Position numbers and translations under genes: made by a program
The notes under the pieces: model-generated
The model's input: only the letters and a program-made list of their open reading frames with translations
Databases searched by the model: none
Told to the model about the DNA's origin: nothing
Part shown: positions 51,828 to 59,190 of the stretch, piece by piece
Layout: each line of letters begins with the position of its first letter
Numbering within the stretch: position 1 is the first letter of the stretch
NCBI GenBank assembly: GCA_963844695.1
Contig: CAWJPL010000028.1
Span: 768,752 to 832,751, forward strand
DNA: 64,000 nt
DNA from: RYN-230 sp963844695
GTDB lineage: Bacteria; Actinomycetota; Actinomycetes; Streptosporangiales; Streptosporangiaceae
Direction of reading: 5' to 3'

Positions 51828-52736
51828 ATGACACAGACGCCAGTGCCTCCGGTGCTCGTCACCGGAGCGACCGGCCGGGTTGGGCGCGTTGTGGTCGACC
51901 AGCTCATCCAAGCCGGCGTGCCGGTTCGCGCCCTCACGCATCGCCCCGAGGCAGCGGCGGCGCTGCCCGCGAGCGTCGAGGTCGTCACCGGTGACCTCAC
52001 CGCGCCCGAGTCGCTCGACGCGGCGCTGCGGGGTGCCAGTGCCGTCTTCCTGGTCTGGAGCGTCCCGGCGGCGACTGCTGCGGCGGTTGTCGAGCGTCTG
52101 GCCACCCACACGCGGCGGGTCGTCTTTCTCTCGTCACCGCACCAGACCCCGCACCCTTTCTTCCAGCAACCGAATCCCATGGCGGTGCTGCACGCCGACA
52201 TTGAGCGGCTCATCGCGGCCAGCGGGCTCGAGTCGACGATCATCCGGCCAGGGATGTTCGCGTCGAACGCGTTGTTCTGGTGGGCGCCCGCGATCCGCGT
52301 CGGCGATGTCGTCCGGTGGCCTTACGGCGCGGCCGAGACAGCACCCGTCGACGAGCGCGACGTGGCAGCCGTCGCGGCTCGGAGCCTGTATCAGGACGGG
52401 CATTCTGGCGGCGACTACGTCCTCACCGGCCCTGAGTCCCTGAGTCAGGCCGAGCAGGTGAGCATCATCGGTGACGTCCTGGGGCGGCGGATCAGGTTTG
52501 AGGAGCTGTCGCCGGAGGAGTTCCGGAGCGAGACGGCGGGAAGCTGGCCGCGCCCGGTCGTGGACATGCTGCTCGCCGCGTGGGGCGCGACGATGGGAAG
52601 GCCGGCGTTCGTCACCTCGACGGTGTTCGACGTCCTCGGTTCGGCGCCGCGATCTTTTCGCCAGTCGGTCGCCGATCACGCCGCCGCGTTTGCGGAAGAT
52701 CCGGCCCCATCGAGCCGACCTTCGCCACTTCCGTGA
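51828..52736 (+). CDS. NmrA-like NAD(P)-binding protein
   Basis: 302 residues. N-terminal Rossmann motif VLVTGATGRVGRVVVDQL, then VEVVTGDLTAPESLDAALRGASAVFLVWS, RRVVFLSSPHQ and STIIRPGMFASNAL, typical of the atypical SDR group containing NmrA and quinone-oxidoreductase-2-like proteins. It either senses NAD(P) or reduces a quinone-like substrate. Its stop overlaps the next gene's GTG (GTGA), so it is coupled to the NUDIX gene. Confidence 0.88.
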   Translation: MTQTPVPPVLVTGATGRVGRVVVDQLIQAGVPVRALTHRPEAAAALPASVEVVTGDLTAPESLDAALRGASAVFLVWSVPAATAAAVVERLATHTRRVVFLSSPHQTPHPFFQQPNPMAVLHADIERLIAASGLESTIIRPGMFASNALFWWAPAIRVGDVVRWPYGAAETAPVDERDVAAVAARSLYQDGHSGGDYVLTGPESLSQAEQVSIIGDVLGRRIRFEELSPEEFRSETAGSWPRPVVDMLLAAWGATMGRPAFVTSTVFDVLGSAPRSFRQSVADHAAAFAEDPAPSSRPSPLP

Positions 52737-53200
52737 CAGACCGCGTTCGCGCTCTGCTGGTCACGTCTGGCCATGACCTGCTCGTCATTCAGCGGATCCG
52801 CCCCGGGCAAGATCCGTACTGGGTGCTGCCCGGCGGCGGGGTCGAGGCGGGGGAAGATCTGGAAACTGCGCTGGCCCGGGAATTGCGTGAGGAGATCGCT
52901 GCCACCGCCCATGTGCACAGCCTGCTGTACGTGCTCGAACGCGGCGGGGAACAGCAGCACTTTTACCTGGCTCGCGTGCACTCCTGGTCCGCTGATCCGG
53001 GGGACCGCAACGGCCCGGAGTTCGTCGATCCAGCCCGCGGCGAGTACCACCTCCAGGCCATACCCCTGACGGTCGGAGCGCTGACGGCTATCGACCTCAA
53101 GCCAGACGAACTAGCCGAGTTCCTGGCCATGCACCTCGGAGCCGGCATCGATCTGTTCGCTCTGGCCGACCAGCGGGCCGGCCTGGTTTCCCGGCCCTGA
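52733..53200 (+). CDS. NUDIX hydrolase
   Basis: 155 residues. GTG at 52733 overlaps the NmrA-like stop by 4 nt. The Nudix box is GGGVEAGEDLETALARELREEIAA, matching G-x5-E-x7-R-E-x2-E-E with Ala in place of the last Gly. Preceding LLVIQRIRPGQDPYWVLPG is the usual first strand. Hydrolyses a nucleoside diphosphate linked to another moiety; substrate unknown. Convergent with gabD. Confidence 0.9.
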   Translation: MTDRVRALLVTSGHDLLVIQRIRPGQDPYWVLPGGGVEAGEDLETALARELREEIAATAHVHSLLYVLERGGEQQHFYLARVHSWSADPGDRNGPEFVDPARGEYHLQAIPLTVGALTAIDLKPDELAEFLAMHLGAGIDLFALADQRAGLVSRP

Positions 53201-53239
53201 GCCAGCGGCCGGCCTGGACCATCCCTAGCTGGACCGGGA

Positions 53240-54619
53240 TCAGTCGTCACCCGGCGACGTGTGGATGAGCTTCTTGTTGACGAACTCGTCGATGCCGAGA
53301 GGCCCAAGTTCGCGCCCGACACCAGAACGCTTGGTGCCGCCAAAGGGCAGCTCTGGGCCGCCGCCCTCAGGCTGGTTGATCCACACCATCCCGACGTCGA
53401 GGCGGTCAGCCACGTCCAGTGCGAGTGCCTCGTCGCTGCTGAAGACCGCCCCGCCCAGCCCGTAGGTGCTGCTGTTCGCCAGTTCGACTGCCTCGTCGGC
53501 GTCGGCCACCCGGTAGACCACCGCCGCCGGCCCGAATAGCTCCTCGGCGTAGGCCCGCATGGCCGGGGTTACCCCGGACAGTACGGTTGCCTCGACGAAC
53601 GCCCCGGGCCGATCGACGCGATGCCCTCCGGTGTGCACGGTCGCGCCCTTGCTGACGGCGTCGTCGATCTGCTCCATCAGGTTCTGCGCCGCACGCTCGG
53701 AGGACAGCGGCCCGTAGGTGGTGGCGGGATCGGTAGGGTCTCCCGTTACCTGGGCGGCCATCTCCTTGGTGAACTCCCGGATGAAGTCGTCGTAGACGCC
53801 GTCGGCGACGATCATCCGCTTCGATGCGTTGCAAGCCTGGCCCGCGTTCTCCATCCGGGCCTCAGCGGCTGCCTTCGCCACCCCGGCGAGGTTGGAGCTG
53901 TCGAGCACAATGAAGGGGTCCGATCCGCCAAGCTCCAGCACGACCTTCTTCAGGTGCTCGCCGGCCTGGGTCGCCACAGCCGAGCCAGCGCGCTCGCTGC
54001 CGGTCACCGACACGCCGGATATCCGCGGATCGGCGATCATGGTGGCGACCTGCTCGTTAGTGGCGAAGACGTTGATGTAGGCGTCGGCCGGCAGCCCGGC
54101 GTCGCGGAAGATCTGCTCCATCGCCAGGGCCGACTCAGGGCATTGCGGCGCGTGCTTGAGGACGATCGTGTTCCCGATCATCAGGTTCGGGGCGGCGAAC
54201 CTGGCCACCTGGTAGTAGGGGTAGTTCCAGGGCATGATGCCCAGCAGCGCCCCGATCGGGGACTTCCGCACCCATGCCGCCCCCGGCGTCCCGGACGGGA
54301 GTGGCTCATCCTTGAGCAACTCCGGGCCCTGGTCGGCGTAATACCGGTAGATGGCGGCGGTGAAATCCAGCTCGCCCTTGGCCTCGGCGGTGGTCTTGCC
54401 CATCTCCCGGGTGATGATCGCGCCCAGGTCGCTGGTGCGGTCACCGTAGAGCTGGGCGACCCGGCGCAGCACGTCCGCGCGCTCGGCCTTGGACGTGTGC
54501 CGCCACGACGAGTAACCGCGTTCGGCCCGAGCCAGCACCTCGTTGATTTCGGCGTCAGTCGCCGTCGGGAACTCCTTTTCGAGCTGGCCTGTGGCCGGAT
54601 TTACTACCTGGTACTTCAT
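53240..54619 (-). CDS. gabD: NAD(P)-dependent succinate-semialdehyde dehydrogenase
   Basis: 459 residues. ATG at 54619 with GGAGG 8 nt upstream. Aldehyde dehydrogenase superfamily: IMPWNYPYYQ (oxyanion Asn), SVTGSERAGSAVA cofactor loop, general-base Glu in VLELGGSDPF, catalytic Cys in NAGQACNASKR, and the C-terminal LPFGGTKRSGVGRELG. The closest group by eye is succinate-semialdehyde dehydrogenase, which feeds 4-aminobutyrate carbon into the TCA cycle; other short aldehydes are possible. The reading frame is intact. No GABA transaminase is nearby. Confidence 0.88.
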   Translation of the reverse strand: MKYQVVNPATGQLEKEFPTATDAEINEVLARAERGYSSWRHTSKAERADVLRRVAQLYGDRTSDLGAIITREMGKTTAEAKGELDFTAAIYRYYADQGPELLKDEPLPSGTPGAAWVRKSPIGALLGIMPWNYPYYQVARFAAPNLMIGNTIVLKHAPQCPESALAMEQIFRDAGLPADAYINVFATNEQVATMIADPRISGVSVTGSERAGSAVATQAGEHLKKVVLELGGSDPFIVLDSSNLAGVAKAAAEARMENAGQACNASKRMIVADGVYDDFIREFTKEMAAQVTGDPTDPATTYGPLSSERAAQNLMEQIDDAVSKGATVHTGGHRVDRPGAFVEATVLSGVTPAMRAYAEELFGPAAVVYRVADADEAVELANSSTYGLGGAVFSSDEALALDVADRLDVGMVWINQPEGGGPELPFGGTKRSGVGRELGPLGIDEFVNKKLIHTSPGDD

Positions 54620-54715
54620 TGAATCTGCCTCCATCAGGCGCATCCCAGCGGCTGAGCTATCCGTCGGGTAACCCCCTCATAATGTCAGGGTCCCGATATG
54701 ACGCCGGCGGGGCCA

Positions 54716-55191
54716 TCACGGCCTGAACTGATTCTTGCCGTCGGGGTAGTGCTGGAGGTACTCCTGGTCCTCGGCCTCGGCCTCCCAGAAGGGCCGGCCT
54801 CGCTGATCTTGGTCACGACCTGGCCAGGCCACAGGCCTGAGGCGTCGGCGTCGGCGATCGTGTCCTCGGCGACTTGGCGCTGCTCCTCGCTCGTATAGAA
54901 GATCTCGGAGCGGTAGTCGGAGCCGACCAGGCCTTCGCCAAGGTCGGGCCGGTGTATCTGGAAGAAGTACTCGAGGATGTCCCGGTAGGAGGTCCGCCCG
55001 GGATCGAAGATGACTTCGACCGCCTCGGCGTGACCTGGATGGTTGTCGGCGGTCGGGTTGACGTTCTCCCCGCCGGTGTAGCCGACTCGGGTGGAGATGA
55101 CTCCGCCGCGGTGCCGCAGCAGTTCCTGTGCGGGCCAGAAACAGCCCCCGGCGAGGATCGCGGTCTCGAGGTTGTCGCTCATCACGGTCAT
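54716..55191 (-). CDS. msrA: Peptide-methionine (S)-S-oxide reductase (one frameshift)
   Basis: About 158 residues when joined. Repairs oxidised methionine with thioredoxin. The N-terminal catalytic motif is GGCFWPAQELL; most MsrA proteins have Gly where Pro stands after GCFW. Further landmarks: RVGYTGGENVNPTADNHPGHAEAVEV, FFQIHRPDLGEGLVGSDYRS. A single missing base near 54800 shifts the frame; the other frame restores FWEAEAEDQEYLQHYPDGKNQFRP and the stop at 54716. ATG at 55191 or 55182; ribosome site weak. Confidence 0.88.
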
Positions 55192-55270
55192 GCTTCTAGA
55201 CGGTATTGAAGATTAACTCCCGCGGCGAAGGCGAGCTGCCTGGCTGACCGTCAGTCTGCTGGTCAGGTCC

Positions 55271-56086
55271 TCAGCGCCGGCCGCGGTCGAGTGCGGCGAC
55301 CTCGCGTACGGCCTCGGCGATGGCCGGGAAGTCCTTCTTGAGGATCGCACCGTGGTTGCTGGCGACCTTCGCGCTGATTTCGATGTTCGGGTTGCGGGCG
55401 GTCACCGCGTCGAGGCTGGTGCGTATCCGCTCCTGCTCATCACCGCGGCTGCCGAGAGACGTCCCCGAAGCGACCACATACCGCACCGGGACGCTGATGT
55501 TGTCCAGCACCGGGCCCAGCTCGCGCTCGCGGGAGAGCCTGCCGAGCTCGATGTTGCTGTCGGCCTGCTGTCCGGCGGTCATCCGCGGGGTCAGGCCCGT
55601 CGGGCGCAGCAGCGGCGTGAACCAGCTCATCCGCCGGAACAGCTTCCGGATCCGCTGCTCCATGGCCTCGTCGAGCCAGTCGTACGGGTACGCGCCGTCG
55701 ACCAGGACCGCGCCCAGGGCACGGGCGGGATTCCGGCTGGCCCAATGCGCCCCGACGACCGCCCCGTAGGACCAGCCCACCAGCAGCGCCCGGTCCACGT
55801 CCCTGGCCGCGAGGATGGCATCGACATCCTGGACGGCGGTCACGAAGGAATAGTCCGCCGAACGCTTCGATTTGCCACGGGCCCGCTCGTCGTAGGTGAT
55901 GTGCCGCCACCCCGTCCCCAGTTCAGCGATGACCCGCCGCCAGTACCCCTGAGTGGCGAACTGGCCATTGAGGTAGATCACAGGGATGCCGGGACCGCCG
56001 GTGTCGGTGACGGCCAGGGCCGTGTCGTCAACCGGCACCATGCCGGTCCACTTCGAGTTGGTCGAGGAAGTGTTGTTCTTCGTCAT
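55271..56086 (-). CDS. Alpha/beta hydrolase
   Basis: 271 residues. ATG at 56086 (MTKNNTSSTNSKW). Fold markers: IPVIYLNGQFATQGYWRRVI, HITYDERARGKSKRS, nucleophile elbow VGWSYGAVVG (Ser), VLVDGAYPYDWLDEAM and the late His in ASNHGAI. Intact frame. It lies 23 nt after the DUF4097 gene and is probably part of the same operon, divergent from the MarR-like regulator. Substrate unknown. Confidence 0.88.
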   Translation of the reverse strand: MTKNNTSSTNSKWTGMVPVDDTALAVTDTGGPGIPVIYLNGQFATQGYWRRVIAELGTGWRHITYDERARGKSKRSADYSFVTAVQDVDAILAARDVDRALLVGWSYGAVVGAHWASRNPARALGAVLVDGAYPYDWLDEAMEQRIRKLFRRMSWFTPLLRPTGLTPRMTAGQQADSNIELGRLSRERELGPVLDNISVPVRYVVASGTSLGSRGDEQERIRTSLDAVTARNPNIEISAKVASNHGAILKKDFPAIAEAVREVAALDRGRR

Positions 56087-56109
56087 GTGTTCCACCTGGT
56101 TCTGCTCCT

Positions 56110-56779
56110 TCAGAGGCTGCGGGCGGTGATGTCGCCGTCGGAGGTGGTGGCGCGGATGTCGAGTTCGGTGGTGCCATCGTTCTTGAGGGCGTTGCTGATG
56201 CGGCCGTGACCGGTGCCGGCGTCCAGGGCGGCCGAGACGCCGGCGGCGGCGCCGACCGTGATGTCGCCGGACTGTGTGCGGAGCACGACCGTGCCGCGCG
56301 CGGCCTCGGTGATCCGGATGTCGCCCCTTGCGGTGCTGATCTCCGCGGGGCCGTTGAGCCTGGCCGACCTCGACGTCGCCGTCGATCGCGGTGAGGCGGA
56401 CGCTCGCGGCCTCGTCGATCTTGATCTGGCGGTAGGCGCCTTCGAAGGCGACGTCGCCGAGGCGCCCGACGCCGCGGAGCTCGGCGCTGGCGGCCTTGGC
56501 CTCGATGCGGGAGCCGGCGGGCAGCTGGACGGTGACCTCCAGGGATCCGGAGGGCCCGAAGAGCTGGTTGCCGGGGGTCGAGGCCGTGATCCGCAGGACG
56601 CCGTCGGCGTAGGCGACGGTGGTCTGCTCAGCGGTCTTGATATCGCGGCTCTTGGAGGGGTTGGCGGGCCGGACCTCGACGGTGGTGTCGGCGCGGTCTG
56701 CGGCGACGAACTGGATGCGTCCGGCGGGGAGGTCCAGGACGGCGGAGATCGGGGTGGGGGTGTCGAACTTCTGCATCAT
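56110..56779 (-). CDS. DUF4097 beta-strand repeat protein (one frameshift)
   Basis: About 222 residues. Start ATG 56779 or, better spaced from AGGAG, 56776. Repeating beta strands typical of DUF4097 adhesin-like domains: PISAVLDLPAGRIQFVAADRADTTVEVRP, LEVTVQLPAGSRIEAKAASAELRG, VRLTAIDGDVEV. The frame shifts near 56360, after which the repeats continue as ITEAARGTVVLRTQSGDITVGAAAG and DIRATTSDGDITARSL to the stop at 56110. Often encoded beside PadR/MarR-type regulators in actinomycetes. Function unknown. Confidence 0.8.
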
Positions 56780-56823
56780 GCTCTCCTGTGCTCAGGTGTT
56801 GTTTCTGATATTGGAAACGCTAC

Positions 56824-56948
56824 GTTGCTTTCTAGGATTCAGCAACATATCCGTTGCGTGTAACCGACACTTACGCAGGTAGAAATCCTGAAACTGTTGC
56901 AATGGGCTTGGAAATAACGCAACGGAAACCACTCTGATCATTGCAATG
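56824..56948. promoter_or_regulatory. Divergent control region with GTTGC/GCAAC operators
   Basis: AT-rich divergent region. GCAAC-N6-GTTGC palindrome at 56842-56857, plus GTTGC at 56824-56828 and 56896-56900 and GCAAC at 56919-56923, giving a second, longer-spaced inverted pair. TTGCAATG recurs at 56897-56904 and 56941-56948. These are probable sites for the MarR-like regulator, controlling both directions. Confidence 0.6.
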
Positions 56949-57012
56949 AATGAGGAGTGAACGCTATGGTGAGGATGAGGGACCGCCGTGAAGGATCACC
57001 AAGGAGATCGCG

Positions 57013-57768
57013 ATGCCGGGAGGCAGGCTCACCCAGCAGGAACGCCAGCAGATCGCGCTGGGGCTGGCCGACAGCCTCCCTTACGCCGAGATCGCCCGGC
57101 GCCTCGACCGCCCCACCTCGACGATCACGCGTGAGGTGATGCGCAACGACGGCCCCACCGCCTACCGCGCCGATTTGGCCCACCGCGCCACCGAACGTCG
57201 CGCCCACCGGCGCAAGCACACTCCGCCGCGAGGACCGGGGGCGCCGGCGCAGGGCCGCGGGCGCGACGACGAGGCCGTGCGCGAGTACGAGGAGGCGTTC
57301 ACCACCCTCCTGATGCAACAGGGCCTGCCCAAGATGACGGCCCGGGTGCTGACCTGCCTCTTTGTTGCCGACGCGGGCAGCCTCACCGCGTCCGAACTCG
57401 TCCAGCACCTCCAGGTCAGCCCGGCGTCCGTCTCCAAGGCGGTCGCGTTCCTCGAAGGTCTGGGCCTCGTCCGCCGGGAACGCGACGAACGCCGCCGCGA
57501 GCGCTACTTCGTCGACGACGACGTCTGGTACCAGTTGACGATCGCCAGTGCCCGTGGTGTTGCCCGGGTTGCCGAGACCGCACGGCAGGGCGTCAGCATC
57601 CTCGGCCGCGACAGCCCGGCTGCCGCCCGTCTGGAGAACATCGCCCGCTTCAGCGACTTCATCAGCGAGAGCATCCTCCGCGCCGCGGAGCAGGTCCGCG
57701 ACGTCCTCTACGCGAAACCCGGAACGACCCCAGGTGACATCACCACGCGAGGTTCGGATCGCGGATAG
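57013..57768 (+). CDS. MarR/GbsR-like regulator with IS30-type N-terminal HTH
   Basis: 251 residues. ATG at 57013 with AGGAG 6 nt upstream. N-terminal HTH_38-like domain, RLTQQERQQIALGLADSLPYAEIARRLDRPTSTITREVMRNDG, is the kind found at the front of IS30 transposases. After a basic linker (RRAHRRKHTPP) comes a winged helix of the MarR/GbsR type: MTARVLTCLFVADAGSLTASELVQHLQVSPASVSKAVAFLEGLGLVRRERDERRRERYFVDDD. Two DNA-binding units in one chain could explain the variable spacing of the upstream operators. Divergent from DUF4097/hydrolase. Confidence 0.85.
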   Translation: MPGGRLTQQERQQIALGLADSLPYAEIARRLDRPTSTITREVMRNDGPTAYRADLAHRATERRAHRRKHTPPRGPGAPAQGRGRDDEAVREYEEAFTTLLMQQGLPKMTARVLTCLFVADAGSLTASELVQHLQVSPASVSKAVAFLEGLGLVRRERDERRRERYFVDDDVWYQLTIASARGVARVAETARQGVSILGRDSPAAARLENIARFSDFISESILRAAEQVRDVLYAKPGTTPGDITTRGSDRG

Positions 57769-57918
57769 GCATCCGTCTTGGTGGCCACGCCAAGTGGTGC
57801 CAACGCTGGCCCTACAACCTAAGCCGACCCGTCGCGCGCGCCAGGCGGCCGAGTCGGGCGTCCATCTCCAGGCGGGAGGTGCGGTCACTCAGCCAGTTCG
57901 GCTGACTTCGAGTAACTA

Positions 57919-57948
57919 TTGCGTGTGAGTATACACTCAGCGTATTCT
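57919..57948 (+). promoter_or_regulatory. PadR promoter with embedded operator
   Basis: TTGCGT (57919-57924) and TATTCT (57943-57948) form -35 and -10 with an 18-bp spacer. The spacer contains TGAGT-N4-ACTCA (57926-57939). The -10 ends 7 nt before the PadR ATG and there is no Shine-Dalgarno sequence, so a leaderless transcript repressed by PadR binding between the promoter elements is likely. Confidence 0.55.
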
Positions 57949-57955
57949 CGCGAGC

Positions 57956-58480
57956 ATGAGTGTTCCGATGGCCCTCCTCGGGCTCCTCGATCGTGAACCG
58001 AGCCACGGCTATGACTTGAAGCGCGACTACGACACCTACTTGGGCCGGGGCAGGCCCCTTCCCTTCGGGCAGGTGTACGCCACCCTCGCCCGTCTCGCGC
58101 GGGACGGGAAGGCGGTCGCCGGGGACGCGGAGGCGGGAGCCGGACCGGACCGCAAGCGCTACACCATCACCCAGACGGGGAAGCATGAGGTCGAGGCGTG
58201 GCTCGGCGAGCCGATCCCGGCCGAGCCCTACCTCCAGACGGACCTGTTCGTGAAGGTCGTTCTCTCCCTCATGCTCGGTCGCCCGGCGGAGGAGTACCTC
58301 GACGCGCAACGGGCCGCGCACCTCCGGCGGATGCGCGAGCTCACCAGCCTCAAACAGCAGGGCAACCTCGTCGACGCGCTGCTCGCCGACCATGGGCTCT
58401 TCCACTTGGAGGCCGATCTGCGCTGGATCGACCTCACCGCGGCGCGGCTCGCGGCACTCGCCGAGGAGGTGACGTCATGA
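57956..58480 (+). CDS. PadR-family regulator
   Basis: 174 residues. Winged HTH: MALLGLLDREPSHGYDLKRDYDTYLGRGRPLPFGQVYATLARLARDG, wing KRYTITQTGKHEVEAWL; C-terminal dimerisation helices (EYLDAQRAAHLRRMRELTSLKQQ). PadR proteins next to ABC exporters usually repress them until a toxic ligand binds. First gene of a three-gene operon; overlaps the ATPase gene by ATGA. Confidence 0.92.
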   Translation: MSVPMALLGLLDREPSHGYDLKRDYDTYLGRGRPLPFGQVYATLARLARDGKAVAGDAEAGAGPDRKRYTITQTGKHEVEAWLGEPIPAEPYLQTDLFVKVVLSLMLGRPAEEYLDAQRAAHLRRMRELTSLKQQGNLVDALLADHGLFHLEADLRWIDLTAARLAALAEEVTS

Positions 58481-59190
58481 ACGGTGCGAACAGTTCCTCT
58501 GTGGTCGGGGGCGGTGGCGTGATCGTCGAGGCCCGTGACCTCGTGATCTCCTTCGGCGAGACCCCCGCCCTGCGCGGAGCGAGCGTGTCAGTGAAACGAG
58601 GCGAGGTCCTCGCCGTGATGGGCCCGAGTGGCTCGGGCAAGTCCACGCTGCTCTACTGCCTTGCGGGCATCCTCGTTCCGGACTCCGGTGAGGTCTCCTT
58701 CGACGGTCAGCGCCTCAGAGCGATGCGTGAGGAGCAGCGAAGCCGCCTCCGCCGGGACCGTTTCGGCTTCGTCTTCCAGTCCGGCCAGCTCGTCCCCGAG
58801 CTCACCGCGGAGGAGAACGTCGCGCTGCCGCTCCTTCTCGGCGGCACCCACCGCAAGCAGGCCTTGCGCGGCGCGCGGGCCTGGTTCGAACGACTCCAGC
58901 TCGATGGCCTGGAACGCCACCGCGCCGGCGAGATGTCCGGCGGACAGGCTCAGCGCGTTGCGCTGGCGCGCGGTCTCGTCGCCCATCCGGACGTGTTGTT
59001 TGCGGACGAGCCGACCGGCTCGCTCGACTCGCTGACCGGCGAGCTTGTGATGGGCTTGATGACTGGCGCGGCGCGCGAGGAAGGGACCACCGTCGTCCTC
59101 GTCACCCACGAACCTCGCGTCGCCGCCTACGCCGACCGCGAGGTCATCGTGCGCGACGGACGAGTGACCACCACCGCGACGGTGGCCTGA
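58477..59190 (+). CDS. ABC transporter ATP-binding protein (MacB/LolD type)
   Basis: 237 residues. Walker A GPSGSGKST, Q-loop VFQSGQLVPELTAEENVALPL, signature MSGGQAQRVALARGL, Walker B VLFADEPTGSLD, and switch His in LVTHEPRVAAYAD. GAGGAGG lies before the ATG. Overlaps padR (ATGA) and the permease (TGATG). Powers the FtsX-type permease; the pair likely exports or senses an antimicrobial or lipid-like compound. Confidence 0.95.
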   Translation: MNGANSSSVVGGGGVIVEARDLVISFGETPALRGASVSVKRGEVLAVMGPSGSGKSTLLYCLAGILVPDSGEVSFDGQRLRAMREEQRSRLRRDRFGFVFQSGQLVPELTAEENVALPLLLGGTHRKQALRGARAWFERLQLDGLERHRAGEMSGGQAQRVALARGLVAHPDVLFADEPTGSLDSLTGELVMGLMTGAAREEGTTVVLVTHEPRVAAYADREVIVRDGRVTTTATVA

